Shown here: piece after piece, positions 63,737-64,000 of the stretch
Layout: each line of letters opens with the position of its first letter
Position numbering within the stretch: the first letter of the stretch is position 1
From: Glycomyces tritici
Lineage (GTDB): Bacteria > Actinomycetota > Actinomycetes > Mycobacteriales > Micromonosporaceae
Length of the DNA stretch: 64,000 bases
Assembly: GCF_030403505.1 (NCBI RefSeq)
Contig: NZ_JAUEMJ010000004.1
Location: 186,001 to 250,000, forward strand
Direction of reading: 5' to 3'
Translations under genes and position numbers: made by a program
Notes under the pieces: model-generated
Seen by the model: only the letters and a program-made list of their open reading frames with translations
Database searches by the model: none
Told to the model about the DNA's origin: nothing

Positions 63737-64000
63737 AACGAGTCCTCGTAGGAATCGGGCGAGTCGAACGGGTCCACCGCGTCGCGGTCGACCGGGACGC
63801 CTTCGGGGAAGTACTTGCCGACCTTGTCGTACCGGCCGCCGGGCCTCACGCCGCCGGTGGGCGGGACGTACTCGATCGTGTCGTGATCGCTGGCCGTCAC
63901 CGGGCCGGACTGCACTCGCAGCACGGTGTAGCCCACGGCCCAGTACCAGAGGGCGATGCCGTCGGGCCGGATCGCGACCAGGCTGCGGTCGACGCGGTCG
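63733..64000 (-). CDS. Hypothetical protein, N-terminal part beyond the window
   Basis: The frame runs in from the right edge (at least 88 codons seen) and stops at 63733. Visible: SLVAIRPDGIALWYWAVGYT then a soluble Asp/Pro-rich end (VDRDAVDPFDSPDSYEDSL). No family is recognised. It overlaps the lipoprotein gene by GTGA, so the three genes are one operon. Confidence 0.6.
   Translation of the reverse strand, partial: DRVDRSLVAIRPDGIALWYWAVGYTVLRVQSGPVTASDHDTIEYVPPTGGVRPGGRYDKVGKYFPEGVPVDRDAVDPFDSPDSYEDSL

Overview
The window is chromosomal DNA of a high-GC, Gram-positive actinomycete. The evidence is the strong G/C third-position bias, frequent GTG starts, a BldM/WhiI-type regulator, a His-tailed GroEL under CIRCE control, a Rex-type operator in front of a 14-subunit menaquinone complex I, and gene orders shared with streptomycetes and mycobacteria. 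I lean toward a Glycomyces/Micromonospora-like filamentous actinomycete but cannot fix the genus. I saw no tRNA, rRNA, insertion sequence, prophage or CRISPR array.

Layout. 1-2.8 kb: the end of an EamA transporter, an amidase and an orphan BldM-like regulator. 2.9-8.4 kb: an ABC-class ATPase, groES-groEL behind two CIRCE operators, and a methyltransferase. 8.35-11.4 kb: accessory genes (a broken higA, a CGNR regulator facing an AhpD-like peroxidase, an HPP membrane protein, an NTF2-like protein, RidA). 11.4-14 kb: purKE and map. 14.2-20.5 kb: rimJ-moeA-galU, a diguanylate cyclase, and fthC next to a CIRCE-controlled ruc/fmdB gene, the order found around Rv0991c-Rv0995. 20.5-25.4 kb: a class A PBP whose transpeptidase motifs have decayed, then a four-gene partial complex I set (nuoA, B, C, H). 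25.9-30.6 kb: an ECF sigma factor with its membrane partner, then korAB. 30.7-43.8 kb: a mixed region of transporters, regulators (IclR, TetR, ECF41), a long-chain polyprenyl diphosphate synthase, toxin-antitoxin remnants, a CPBP protease, an SDR and a serine hydrolase, with a recurrent GC-rich palindrome between genes. 43.9-60.7 kb: one tightly overlapping operon on the minus strand, geranylgeranyl-reductase-like gene then nuoABCDEFGHIJKLMN, with a Rex-type operator at its head. 61-64 kb: wrbA with paired palindromic operators, a tandem-repeat region, and a small cell-envelope operon running off the end.

How it fits together. Most of the right half concerns the menaquinone respiratory chain: polyprenyl synthase makes the quinone tail, the GGR-like enzyme saturates it, complex I reduces it, and Rex would match expression to NADH/NAD+. 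WrbA is a quinone reductase, and korAB feeds low-potential electrons from 2-oxoglutarate and sits between the full and partial nuo sets. The left half is protein quality control, with three CIRCE sites linking groESL and ruc into one HrcA heat-shock regulon. At least seven genes have a TANNNT -10 box exactly six bases before the start codon, so leaderless transcripts look common here.
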